Assembly (NCBI GenBank): GCA_021647805.1
Contig: JAKITZ010000169.1
Coordinates: 1-5,555, forward strand
Direction: 5' to 3'
Source: Robiginitomaculum sp.
GTDB taxonomy: Bacteria > Pseudomonadota > Alphaproteobacteria > Caulobacterales > Maricaulaceae
DNA: 5,555 nt
Part shown: in pieces, positions 1 through 5,555 of the stretch
Layout: each line of letters begins with the position of its first letter
How positions within the stretch are numbered: position 1 is the stretch's first letter
Notes under the pieces: model-generated
The model's input: the letters and a program-made list of their open reading frames with translations, nothing else
Database searches by the model: none
Told to the model about the DNA's origin: nothing
Made by a program: the position numbers and the translations under genes

Positions 1-210
1 GGACCTTAAAAATGATCTAATACCTTCGAGTTCTACTTCATTTTTCCTACTTTCGGCTTTTGCATCTTCCAGTTTTTTGTCAAACTGATACTTGATAGAT
101 TTCGTGAAAAAATCTGCCAATACCTTGCGGAATAGGAAGCCCAATGCACTCACGAGAACAGTAGCCAGAAGAGGACTTGAAAGCCAATCCATTCTTGAAA
201 GCCAATCCAT
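1..210 (-). CDS. Hypothetical membrane-anchored coiled-coil protein, N-terminal part (3' end outside window)
   Basis: I do not recognise this gene as a named family. The reading frame is open for 70 codons from an ATG at 208-210 to the left edge, with no stop. The protein begins with a duplicated six-residue unit (MDWLSR, then MDWLSS). Residues about 13-27 form one hydrophobic segment (PLLATVLVSALGFLF), followed directly by Arg-Lys. By the positive-inside rule this suggests the C-terminal part is cytoplasmic. From about residue 38 the chain is highly charged and helix-prone (KYQFDKKLEDAKAESRKNE), which looks like a coiled coil. AAGGA lies 10 nt upstream of the first ATG; the second in-frame ATG (190-192) has no good ribosome site. 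It follows dxs in the same direction after 109 bp, and the surroundings are AT-richer than dxs. Similar anchor-plus-coiled-coil starts occur in many uncharacterised accessory proteins, so no function is assigned. Confidence 0.6.
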   Translation of the reverse strand, partial: MDWLSRMDWLSSPLLATVLVSALGFLFRKVLADFFTKSIKYQFDKKLEDAKAESRKNEVELEGIRSFLRS

Positions 211-211
211 T
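176..211. repeat. Perfect 18-bp tandem duplication over a start codon
   Basis: The 18-bp unit CTTGAAAGCCAATCCATT occurs twice back to back (176-193 and 194-211) without a mismatch. Its length is a multiple of three, so the copy adds six in-frame residues and a second in-frame ATG to the minus-strand gene starting at 210. Identity of the copies suggests a recent slippage or duplication event, though purifying selection cannot be excluded. The second ATG (190-192) lies exactly one unit downstream of the first. Confidence 0.9.
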
Positions 212-220
212 AGAGTCTGA

Positions 221-225
221 TCCTT
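221..225 (-). promoter_or_regulatory. Ribosome binding site for the left-edge gene
   Basis: The minus strand reads AAGGA here, 10 nt before the ATG at 210-208. The spacing is slightly long but usable. The internal ATG at 192-190 is preceded only by TTTCAAGA, so this site favours the upstream start and therefore the version of the protein carrying both repeat copies. Confidence 0.45.
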
Positions 226-319
226 TGTTGTTTCAGGTGACAGTAACTGAATTTCCCATTTTTTCCAATGGCACTGATCAAAGCCTGTTTAAAACACTTC
301 GCGGCAAGGGTAATTAGGT

Positions 320-2233
320 TCAGGCCACCACTCCGCCAAGTTCGACAACATTGCCGCGTCCCAAGGCTTCAATCGCGGTTTTGGCAATGTGTTTGGCATT
401 AAGGCCAGCCATTTCGTACATCTGATACGGGCTGTCTTGGTCGATGAATATATCAGGCAGGGTCATATTGCGGATTTTAAGGCCGTTATCAAGCTGTCCT
501 GATCTGGCCAGATATTCCAAAGTGAAAGAGCCAAAACCGCCCATCGCGCCTTCTTCTATGGTGATCAGAACTTCATGTTCTTTGGCCAGGCGGGTGATCA
601 GGTCAGTATCCAATGGTTTGGCAAATCTGGCATCGGCCAATGTTACTGATAGGCCTTGCGCTTCTAACATATCGGCGGCTTTTTGCGCTTCGGATAATCT
701 GGCACCAAATGACAACAAAGCGATCGAGCTGCCTTCGCGCAATACCCGGCCTTTGCCGATCTGTAATAGTTTTGGTTGTTCGGGAATTTCTAAGCCAACG
801 CCATTTCCACGTGGATAACGAAATGCAATCGGCCCCTCATCATAAGCAGCAGATGTGGCCACCATTCGGGTTAATTCCACCTCATCGCCGGCGGCCATTA
901 CCACCATGCCCGGCAACGCTCCCATATAACCAATATCAAAAGCTCCGGCATGGGTTGGCCCATCGGCGCCAACTAAGCCAGCACGATCCATAGAAAAGCG
1001 TACTGGTAAGTTTTGTAAGGCCACGTCATGTACCACTTGGTCATAACCGCGTTGCAGGAATGTCGAATAAATCGTGCAAAACGGTTTCATGCCCTCGGTA
1101 GCCAAACCAGCAGCAAACGTAACCCCGTGTTGTTCGGCAATTCCTACATCAAATGTGCGCTCCGGAAATTCATCGCCAAACAAATCAAGGCCGGTTCCTC
1201 CGGGCATAGCGGCAGTAATTGCAACAATTTTGTCGTCGGCCTTGGCTTCGGCAATCAATGCCTTGGCATAAACCTTGGTATAACTTGGCGGGCCGGATGC
1301 AGATTTTTGTTGCTCGCCAGTGACCACGTTAAACTTGGACACTCCGTGGTATTTGTCCGATGCCGCTTCGGCTGGTTTGTAGCCCTTGCCCTTTTTTGTC
1401 ACAACGTGGATCAGGATCGGCCCGTCTTTTAGATCGCGGACATTGGATAATATACTAACCAGATGATCAAGGTTATGACCATCAATCGGCCCGACATAAT
1501 AAAACCCCAACTCCTCGAACAGCGTGCCGCCTGCGGCCATACCTCTGGCGTATTCTTCGGTTTTTCGCGCCGCTTCTTTTAACGGATATGGCATGTGACT
1601 AACCATGTCTTTGGCCAGTTTACGAACCGTTCGATAGCCTTGGCCTGATACCAGTTTGGCCAGATGCGCCGACAATGCCCCAACCGGCGGAGCGATAGAC
1701 ATATCATTGTCATTCAAGATCACGATAAGGCGTTTATCAGAGGCATTATTCATCGCTTCATAAGCCATGCCCGAAGTCATCGAACCATCGCCGATCACTG
1801 CAATTACGTTTTCTTTACCGCCCTTTAGATCCCTCGCCGCCACCATGCCCATAGCTGCGGATATGCTGGTTCCGGCATGCGCCGCACCAAACGGATCGTA
1901 TTTACTTTCGCTTCGTTTGGTAAAACCGGATAAGCCACCACCTTGGCGCAAAGTACGAATACGATCGCGTCTTCCGGTAAGGATTTTGTGCGGGTAAGTT
2001 TGGTGGCTAACGTCCCAGATCAGTTTATCATCAGGGGTGTTAAACACATGATGCAATGCTACGGTCAATTCAACCACGCCAAGTCCCGCCCCCAAATGCC
2101 CACCGGTAACCGAAACTGCGTCCACAGTTTCGGCTCGCAGCTCATCGGCTAATTGCCGCAACTCGCCAATATTAAAATTGCGGGTATCAGCGGGGAATTG
2201 GACTGTGTCCAGAAGTGGAGTTTTAATAGGCAT
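320..2233 (-). CDS. dxs: 1-deoxy-D-xylulose-5-phosphate synthase
   Basis: This cytoplasmic thiamine-diphosphate enzyme condenses pyruvate with D-glyceraldehyde 3-phosphate to DXP and CO2, the entry step of the MEP isoprenoid pathway. DXP also feeds thiamine and pyridoxal phosphate synthesis. The 637-residue protein has normal family length. The ThDP/Mg motif starts with GDG at 148-150 and ends at Asn174 (ILNDND). WDVSHQTYPHKIL (73-85) and the His119 region are typical. Residues matching E. coli Dxs active-site positions, with a constant offset of 3, are His46, Glu367 (GIAEQHG), Tyr389, Arg395, Arg417 (DRAGLVGADG), Asp424, His428 and Arg475 (RYPRGN). The E. coli-type GHSSTS reads AHAGTS here, with His kept. 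The C-terminal transketolase-like domain (about 500-625) is complete. The ATG start gives the expected N-terminus (PIKTPLLDTV), with AGGA only 3 nt upstream. The gene follows ispA by 17 bp, so it is likely cotranscribed and translationally linked. Confidence 0.97.
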   Translation of the reverse strand: MPIKTPLLDTVQFPADTRNFNIGELRQLADELRAETVDAVSVTGGHLGAGLGVVELTVALHHVFNTPDDKLIWDVSHQTYPHKILTGRRDRIRTLRQGGGLSGFTKRSESKYDPFGAAHAGTSISAAMGMVAARDLKGGKENVIAVIGDGSMTSGMAYEAMNNASDKRLIVILNDNDMSIAPPVGALSAHLAKLVSGQGYRTVRKLAKDMVSHMPYPLKEAARKTEEYARGMAAGGTLFEELGFYYVGPIDGHNLDHLVSILSNVRDLKDGPILIHVVTKKGKGYKPAEAASDKYHGVSKFNVVTGEQQKSASGPPSYTKVYAKALIAEAKADDKIVAITAAMPGGTGLDLFGDEFPERTFDVGIAEQHGVTFAAGLATEGMKPFCTIYSTFLQRGYDQVVHDVALQNLPVRFSMDRAGLVGADGPTHAGAFDIGYMGALPGMVVMAAGDEVELTRMVATSAAYDEGPIAFRYPRGNGVGLEIPEQPKLLQIGKGRVLREGSSIALLSFGARLSEAQKAADMLEAQGLSVTLADARFAKPLDTDLITRLAKEHEVLITIEEGAMGGFGSFTLEYLARSGQLDNGLKIRNMTLPDIFIDQDSPYQMYEMAGLNAKHIAKTAIEALGRGNVVELGGVVA

Positions 2234-2250
2234 AGTTCCTGCTTTTCGCT

Positions 2251-3147
2251 TTATTTACTGCGGTTTATCACAAAGTCTACAGACTGGCGCAAAATTAAGG
2301 CAGAGGAGCCAAATATATCTAAATGTTGTTTTGCCTGTTCCGCCAGCAATTTTGCCCTGCGACGCGCGCCATCAATACCAAGTTCATCAATAAAGCTGGC
2401 CTTTCCTTGTTTGGCATCCTTACCAACAGCCTTGCCGGTTTCATCGCTTTGCCCACAAGCATCAAGTAGATCATCGGTTATTTGAAACACCAAACCAAGA
2501 TCATTAGAAAACCCAGACAAAGCACTTTTTGCTTCATCAGAAGCCCCGGCCATAATTGCTCCGGCACCGATTGAGTATTGGATCAAAGCACCGGTTTTCA
2601 TTCGCTGCATTCTGGCAATTAAAGCCATTTCCATCTGTGTGCCGCTGGCCGTCATGTCCATTGCCTGACCGCCAACCATGCCACGCGCACCTATTGCCTT
2701 GGCCAGTAATGATATAAGTTCTACCCTTACCTTTGGCTGCGAATTAGTTTCTTCATCAGCTAAAATTTCAAACGCCAAAGCATGTAAGGCATCACCAGTT
2801 AATACGGCAATTTCTTCAGAATATGCCTTATGAACAGTTGGTTGACCACGGCGCAAATCATCATCATCCATGCAAGGCAGGTCATCATGGATCAAAGAAT
2901 AAGTGTGAATACACTCGACCGCAGAAGCTATTCTGATCATAGCTTTTGCTGGCAGATCAAATAATGCCCCACCCTCTATTACAAAAAACGGACGCAAACG
3001 CTTGCCCCCGCCCAAAGCTGAATAACGCATAGCAGAAAGCAGATCACTTTCCGGACCGGCCACACGCGGGATCAAGCCATCAAGTGACAACGCCACCTTA
3101 TCACCAATAACCTCAAGACGTTCAGCAAAAGTAATATCCGGTTGCAT
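2251..3147 (-). CDS. ispA: Farnesyl diphosphate synthase (short-chain polyprenyl synthetase, IspA type)
   Basis: This enzyme joins dimethylallyl and isopentenyl diphosphates head-to-tail to geranyl and then farnesyl diphosphate, the precursor of undecaprenyl phosphate and quinone side chains. Counting from the ATG at 3147 (298 aa, usual IspA length), it has GGKRLRP at 47-53. The first aspartate-rich motif, DDLPCMDDDD at 88-97, has the two-residue insertion of type II bacterial farnesyl synthases. GQAMDM is near 160-165 and the second aspartate motif, DDLLD, is at 225-229. The YSLIH stretch just before the first motif matches the C15 product class, so a farnesyl product is inferred. A TTG one codon upstream (3150) is possible, but ATG is preferred; a GGA lies 9 nt before it, inside the end of xseB. 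Five bases separate it from the xseB stop, so translation is probably coupled. No key residue is missing. Confidence 0.95.
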   Translation of the reverse strand: MQPDITFAERLEVIGDKVALSLDGLIPRVAGPESDLLSAMRYSALGGGKRLRPFFVIEGGALFDLPAKAMIRIASAVECIHTYSLIHDDLPCMDDDDLRRGQPTVHKAYSEEIAVLTGDALHALAFEILADEETNSQPKVRVELISLLAKAIGARGMVGGQAMDMTASGTQMEMALIARMQRMKTGALIQYSIGAGAIMAGASDEAKSALSGFSNDLGLVFQITDDLLDACGQSDETGKAVGKDAKQGKASFIDELGIDGARRRAKLLAEQAKQHLDIFGSSALILRQSVDFVINRSK

Positions 3148-3152
3148 CAAAG

Positions 3153-3395
3153 TTATTCCAGCTCTGCAGGTTCCGTTGTTAAAGCATTGTCAGTACCCAC
3201 AACTATTTTTTCTACTTTTAATTTGGCCTGTTTAAGTTTTGCTGAGCAATGCTCCCGTAATGCATCACCGCGCTCATAAAGAGAAATTGATTTCTCCAAG
3301 GCCACCTCACCGCTTTCTAGCTTGGCAACAATTTTTTCCAGCTCTGCCAAAGCAGTTTCAAAACTCATTGCCGGTATAGATTGTTCCTCAGCCAC
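3153..3395 (-). CDS. xseB: Exodeoxyribonuclease VII small subunit
   Basis: XseB assembles in several copies with XseA to form exonuclease VII, which degrades single-stranded DNA from both ends into oligonucleotides during repair. The core is clear: SFETALAELEKIVAKLESGE, then LEKSISLYERGDALREHCSAKL, the two-helix hairpin that defines the family, followed by a variable acidic tail (TTEPAELE). I chose the GTG at 3395-3393 because GGAG sits 7 nt before it and it gives an 80-residue protein, normal for the family. The frame is open upstream to a GTG at 3428 (91 aa), but that start has no visible ribosome site and adds non-conserved residues. The partner xseA is not in this window, as is usual. The gene nearly abuts ispA (5 bp), which supports cotranscription. 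Confidence 0.93.
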   Translation of the reverse strand: MAEEQSIPAMSFETALAELEKIVAKLESGEVALEKSISLYERGDALREHCSAKLKQAKLKVEKIVVGTDNALTTEPAELE

Positions 3396-3402
3396 ACTCA
3401 GT

Positions 3403-3406
3403 CTCC
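3403..3406 (-). promoter_or_regulatory. Shine-Dalgarno site deciding the xseB start
   Basis: The minus strand reads GGAG here, 7 nt before the in-frame GTG at 3395-3393. The longer frame's GTG at 3428 is preceded by an AT-rich stretch without a GGA or GAG core. This is the main reason for annotating the 80-residue form of XseB. Confidence 0.55.
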
Positions 3407-3461
3407 ATTTATCAGTTTGTCTTGCCACTCTAACTATCTAATAGCCGATTGCCTAGGTCGT

Positions 3462-3482
3462 GTTGATCTTTTCATGATCAAC
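3462..3482. other. Inverted repeat at the 3' end of the phosphatase gene
   Basis: GTTGATC (3462-3468) and GATCAAC (3476-3482) are perfect 7-bp inverted arms around a 7-base loop. The element overlaps the TGA stop of the histidine phosphatase (3478-3480) and lies ahead of xseB. On the minus strand, where the genes are, no T tract follows it, so it is not a classical intrinsic terminator in that direction. On the plus strand GTTTTT follows, a weak terminator shape, but no plus-strand gene leads into it. It could form an mRNA hairpin between the two genes or bind a protein; a chance match is also possible. Confidence 0.4.
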
Positions 3483-4086
3483 GTTTTTCATAAATCCTGT
3501 ATGCCCAATAATTATCTCGGCCATCATAAACACAATCCCAGCCACGCCCCTGTAACACCGGTCGCATCATCCGGTTAAACCAACCATGGGCACAAAGTAA
3601 AACATCGTTTCCATCAGCAGCAGCTTCTTCTAAAACATCAATTGCGGCGAATACTCTGGTTTCTGCCTGAAATTTGCTTTCTTCGCCTCTGGACATGCCA
3701 AACCACCACAAAGCTCGCGAAAATACATCCCATATTGAAGGCAAAAGGCGGATCAAAGGAAATGGCGGAGACGGCAAGGCGGCCTCTACGAAAACTTCAT
3801 TTTGAACTATTCTCGCTTCGTCCACCAATGCCAATGCGGTTTCTACGGCTCTTGGGCGAATACTGGATAAAACCTTATCCGAAGAATTGGCAATATCAAT
3901 CAAATTTTGCGGCGGCTTTGACTTTGAATCCAGTCCACCAACTTCATAGTCCTGCCACCAATGGTAATACCCTTTGGAACTAATCCATTTTGAACGATCC
4001 AATGCTGGACGGCCATGCCGCGCCAGAACCAGCCTGCCGGGCTTGGCTTCCAAAGTGGAAGTTCGTGCTTTCTTATTACCCGGCAT
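3478..4086 (-). CDS. Histidine phosphatase family protein (phosphoglycerate mutase-like)
   Basis: This is a branch of the histidine phosphatase superfamily, whose members form a phosphohistidine intermediate to hydrolyse or transfer phosphate. The 202-residue protein has the signature LARHGRP at 21-27 with catalytic His24. A second conserved arginine lies in SSIRPRAVET (74-83), the likely acid residue is Glu101 (VEAAL), and the second histidine is His167 in CAHGWFNR (165-172). The pocket residues appear intact, so it should be active. It has no signal peptide or membrane segment; the basic N-terminus suggests a soluble cytoplasmic protein. Trp/Tyr-rich stretches (YYHWWQDY near 40-47, LWWF near 126-129) are distinctive, but the substrate is unknown. 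It is not a standard cofactor-dependent phosphoglycerate mutase, because the usual insertions are absent. The ATG start has only a distant GAGGG about 12 nt upstream. It sits 40 bp after the deacetylase gene and 82 bp before xseB. Confidence 0.85.
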   Translation of the reverse strand: MPGNKKARTSTLEAKPGRLVLARHGRPALDRSKWISSKGYYHWWQDYEVGGLDSKSKPPQNLIDIANSSDKVLSSIRPRAVETALALVDEARIVQNEVFVEAALPSPPFPLIRLLPSIWDVFSRALWWFGMSRGEESKFQAETRVFAAIDVLEEAAADGNDVLLCAHGWFNRMMRPVLQGRGWDCVYDGRDNYWAYRIYEKR

Positions 4087-4117
4087 TTATCGGTGATTCC
4101 CTCTTAAATCTATTATG

Positions 4118-4146
4118 CTTATAAAGCTAATCTAGCAACGCACCAA
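4118..4146 (-). promoter_or_regulatory. Possible sigma70-like internal promoter before the phosphatase gene
   Basis: Read on the minus strand, TTGGTG (4146-4141) and TATAAG (4123-4118) are separated by 17 bp. The -10 matches five of six consensus bases, while the -35 keeps only TTG. A transcript would begin near 4110 and precede the phosphatase ATG at 4086. The 40-bp gap is the largest break in the upper half of the gene string, so an internal promoter is plausible, but an AT-rich match of this quality can occur by chance. Confidence 0.22.
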
Positions 4147-5056
4147 CAAATTTAGATACCGAACGTCCCAATGCCGACAAGTCGTACCCGCCCTCAAGCA
4201 CCGACACAAGCCGCGAATTACTCTTGTCCCTCGCCAGTTTAGCCAATATTGATCCGATCTTCCAAAAGTCTTCATCAAACAATTCAAATCCGCCCAAAGG
4301 ATCATCAATATGGGCATCAAAACCTGCAGAAACCAGAATAATCTCCGGTTCGTGTTGCTCTATTGCAGGAATTGCTTGTTCGGTAAAAACCTGCATCCAT
4401 TGCTTAGAGCTAGTACCGCCGGGCATTGGCAAGTTCATAACCCGTCCTTTACCACCGGTTTCATCAGCACTCCCAGTTCCGGGATAATTATCCTCTTGGT
4501 GCAGTGAGATAAACAACGATCCCGGCACGTCCCACAACATCTCTTGGGTTCCATTTCCATGATGCACATCAAAATCAATAATTGCGATTTTGTTTAATTC
4601 ATATTTGGCCATGGCATATTTACCGGCCAAAGCAATATTTCCAAACAAACAAAACCCCATGGCTGCATTAGGGCGGGCATGATGCCCCGGTGGTCGGCTG
4701 GCGCAAAAGGCAGCCTCAGTCCTGCCCGCCATAACATCATCAACCGCCATTATCGCAGCACCAGCGCCGCGCAAAGCAGCTTTTAGCGAACCAGCAGACA
4801 AATAGGTATCATTATCCAGCGCGATTATCTCGTCGGCTTTGACATCTGAGCTCAATATTTGATCTACATAATCACGGCCATGAACAAGCAATAAGTCCTT
4901 GCGCTCGGCAAGAGGTGCTTGTTTGCGGATTAATTTTGAAAACTCAGGCGTATCAAGCGCATTTAGCACTGCCCGCAATCGTTGCGGCTTTTCTGCATGG
5001 CCAACAGGCGGCCGATGCTCAAAAAAACCTTCATGTGTGTAAAGCGTGGTTTTCAC
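4127..5056 (-). CDS. Histone deacetylase family protein (class II-like, arginase fold)
   Basis: This is a zinc-dependent deacylase related to AcuC, bacterial HDAH and eukaryotic class II HDACs. The family removes acetyl or similar acyl groups from lysines, polyamines or small amides; the substrate here is unknown. The 309-residue protein is a complete single domain. The catalytic His pair is His125-His126 in RPPGHHA. The likely zinc ligands are Asp163 and His165 in DFDVHHGNGT, and Asp247 in SAGFDAH. The transition-state tyrosine is Tyr291 in EGGYDL. The N-terminal HPERP-like motif reads HAEKPQRLRAV (20-30). No signal peptide is seen. The start is GTG at 5056, only 3 bp after the SDR stop (TAA TAG GTG) with no clear ribosome site, so translation probably depends on coupling to the upstream gene. 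From memory, HDAC-like genes next to xseB-ispA-dxs recur in alphaproteobacteria; the reason for the linkage is not established. Confidence 0.93.
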   Translation of the reverse strand: MKTTLYTHEGFFEHRPPVGHAEKPQRLRAVLNALDTPEFSKLIRKQAPLAERKDLLLVHGRDYVDQILSSDVKADEIIALDNDTYLSAGSLKAALRGAGAAIMAVDDVMAGRTEAAFCASRPPGHHARPNAAMGFCLFGNIALAGKYAMAKYELNKIAIIDFDVHHGNGTQEMLWDVPGSLFISLHQEDNYPGTGSADETGGKGRVMNLPMPGGTSSKQWMQVFTEQAIPAIEQHEPEIILVSAGFDAHIDDPLGGFELFDEDFWKIGSILAKLARDKSNSRLVSVLEGGYDLSALGRSVSKFVGALLD

Positions 5057-5059
5057 CTA

Positions 5060-5555
5060 TTATGAGCCAAGCGGAATATTCATCACCTCAACCCCGGGCG
5101 GAGCCGGATAGCTTTCTTCTGGCACAAAGAAATCCGGTAATAATTGCTGGTTTTGATCCATCTTGTATTGGTCAAAATCGCTAATGCCTTGCGAATACAA
5201 AAACGTGTCGTCAATCAAGAAATTACCAGTAAATTCCCGTGAGTTTTTCTCAAAAATAAGTAACGCAGCATCGGCCAATATTTGGGTATTACGGCACATT
5301 TTCATGCCTTCTTCGCCGGCTAAAATATTGGCAATCGCCGCAGTAGCAATCGCTGTTCGCGGCCACAAAGCATTAAACGCCACCCCTTGATCGGCAAACT
5401 CGCCTGCCATGCCTAACACACAAAGACTCATTCCGAATTTTGCCATCGAATAAGCCGTATGCGGTGCAAACCATTTTTGCGCCATGTCCAACGGCGGAGA
5501 CAAATTTAACACATGCGGGTTTGGCGCTTTTAGCAAATGCGGTAAGCATTTTTGC
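5060..5555 (-). CDS. SDR family oxidoreductase, HSDL2-like (C-terminal part, 5' end outside window)
   Basis: This is an NAD(P)-dependent short-chain dehydrogenase/reductase lacking its N-terminal part, including the nucleotide-binding glycine motif. About 164 residues are visible, and the frame stays open to the right edge (codons for QKCLPHLL at the edge fit the family). The catalytic serine is in NLSPPL (fragment residue 19) and the catalytic pair is in TAYSMAKFG (Tyr35 and Lys39). NALWPRTAIATAA follows, a stretch characteristic of the HSDL2-like subfamily (hydroxysteroid dehydrogenase-like protein 2). The C-terminus continues through FTGNFLIDD and ends in VMNIPLGS. The family is linked to lipid or fatty-acyl metabolism in eukaryotes; the bacterial substrate is unknown. 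No fused SCP2 domain follows, since the protein ends about 130 residues after the catalytic Tyr. It is the first visible gene of the string and lies 3 bp before the deacetylase gene. Confidence 0.9.
   Translation of the reverse strand, partial: QKCLPHLLKAPNPHVLNLSPPLDMAQKWFAPHTAYSMAKFGMSLCVLGMAGEFADQGVAFNALWPRTAIATAAIANILAGEEGMKMCRNTQILADAALLIFEKNSREFTGNFLIDDTFLYSQGISDFDQYKMDQNQQLLPDFFVPEESYPAPPGVEVMNIPLGS

Noticed and set aside
110..130. Idea that the DXS active site is altered by AHAGTS in place of GHSSTS
   Set aside because: These are dxs protein residues, not bases. The conserved histidine is kept and every other catalytic position is intact, so this is treated as family variation.
256..271. 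Small hairpin (CCATT/AATGG arms) after dxs as a possible terminator
   Set aside because: The stem is only 5 bp, AT-rich, and no T run follows on the minus strand, so termination after dxs is not supported by it.
226..300. Possible promoter for the left-edge gene (TTGGAA, 17 bp, TACTGT on the minus strand)
   Set aside because: The -10 matches only three of six consensus positions, so it is not better than chance in an AT-rich gap.
613..1432. Long plus-strand reading frames opposite dxs (613-993 and 1028-1432)
   Set aside because: They are antisense to a clearly conserved gene, encode low-plausibility proteins rich in Arg, Cys and His, and lack recognisable domains; they are frame shadows.
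1767..2485. Plus-strand frames opposite the dxs 5' end and the ispA 3' end
   Set aside because: They overlap two certain genes on the other strand and show no family motif; explained by codon bias of the real genes.
4132..4320. Minus-strand 62-codon frame inside the deacetylase gene
   Set aside because: It is an alternative frame of the same strand within a conserved coding region, with no ribosome site and no known domain.
4915..5184. Plus-strand 89-codon frame across the SDR/HDAC junction
   Set aside because: It covers the antisense of two real genes and has no domain or convincing ribosome site.

Overview
The window reads as a chromosomal piece of an alphaproteobacterium with moderate GC (about 45-49% in stretches of the core genes counted by eye). 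The gene set and order support this: an arginase-fold histone-deacetylase-like gene, then xseB, ispA (type II, IspA-like farnesyl diphosphate synthase) and dxs, all on the minus strand. From memory, this linkage recurs in alphaproteobacterial genomes. No species can be named from the sequence alone.

All supported genes lie on the minus strand, so transcription runs from high to low coordinates. First comes the 3' part of a short-chain dehydrogenase of the HSDL2-like type (5060-5555, 5' end outside the window). It is followed by a class II-like histone deacetylase family protein (4127-5056), a histidine phosphatase family protein (3478-4086), xseB (3153-3395), ispA (2251-3147) and dxs (320-2233). 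Gaps are 3 bp (SDR-HDAC), 40 bp (HDAC-phosphatase), 82 bp (phosphatase-xseB with the start preferred here), 5 bp (xseB-ispA) and 17 bp (ispA-dxs). This fits one polycistronic unit, possibly with weak internal promoters. After dxs there is a 109-bp gap, then the start of a different kind of gene. It encodes a short N-terminal membrane anchor followed by a charged, coiled-coil-like stretch and runs off the left edge.

Functionally, Dxs makes 1-deoxy-D-xylulose 5-phosphate from pyruvate and glyceraldehyde 3-phosphate, the entry step of the MEP isoprenoid pathway. IspA uses the resulting C5 units to make farnesyl diphosphate for undecaprenyl phosphate, quinones and related lipids. XseB is the small subunit of exonuclease VII and is a frequent passenger in this operon. 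The deacetylase-like enzyme, the histidine phosphatase and the SDR have intact catalytic motifs, but their substrates cannot be read from the sequence.

I do not see an obviously new system. The parts most worth a second look are the AT-richer left edge (about 39% GC over bases 1-300), with its membrane/coiled-coil gene and an exact 18-bp tandem duplication over the start codon, and the phosphatase placed between the deacetylase and xseB. The long plus-strand reading frames opposite dxs and the deacetylase gene look like antisense shadows of the real genes.
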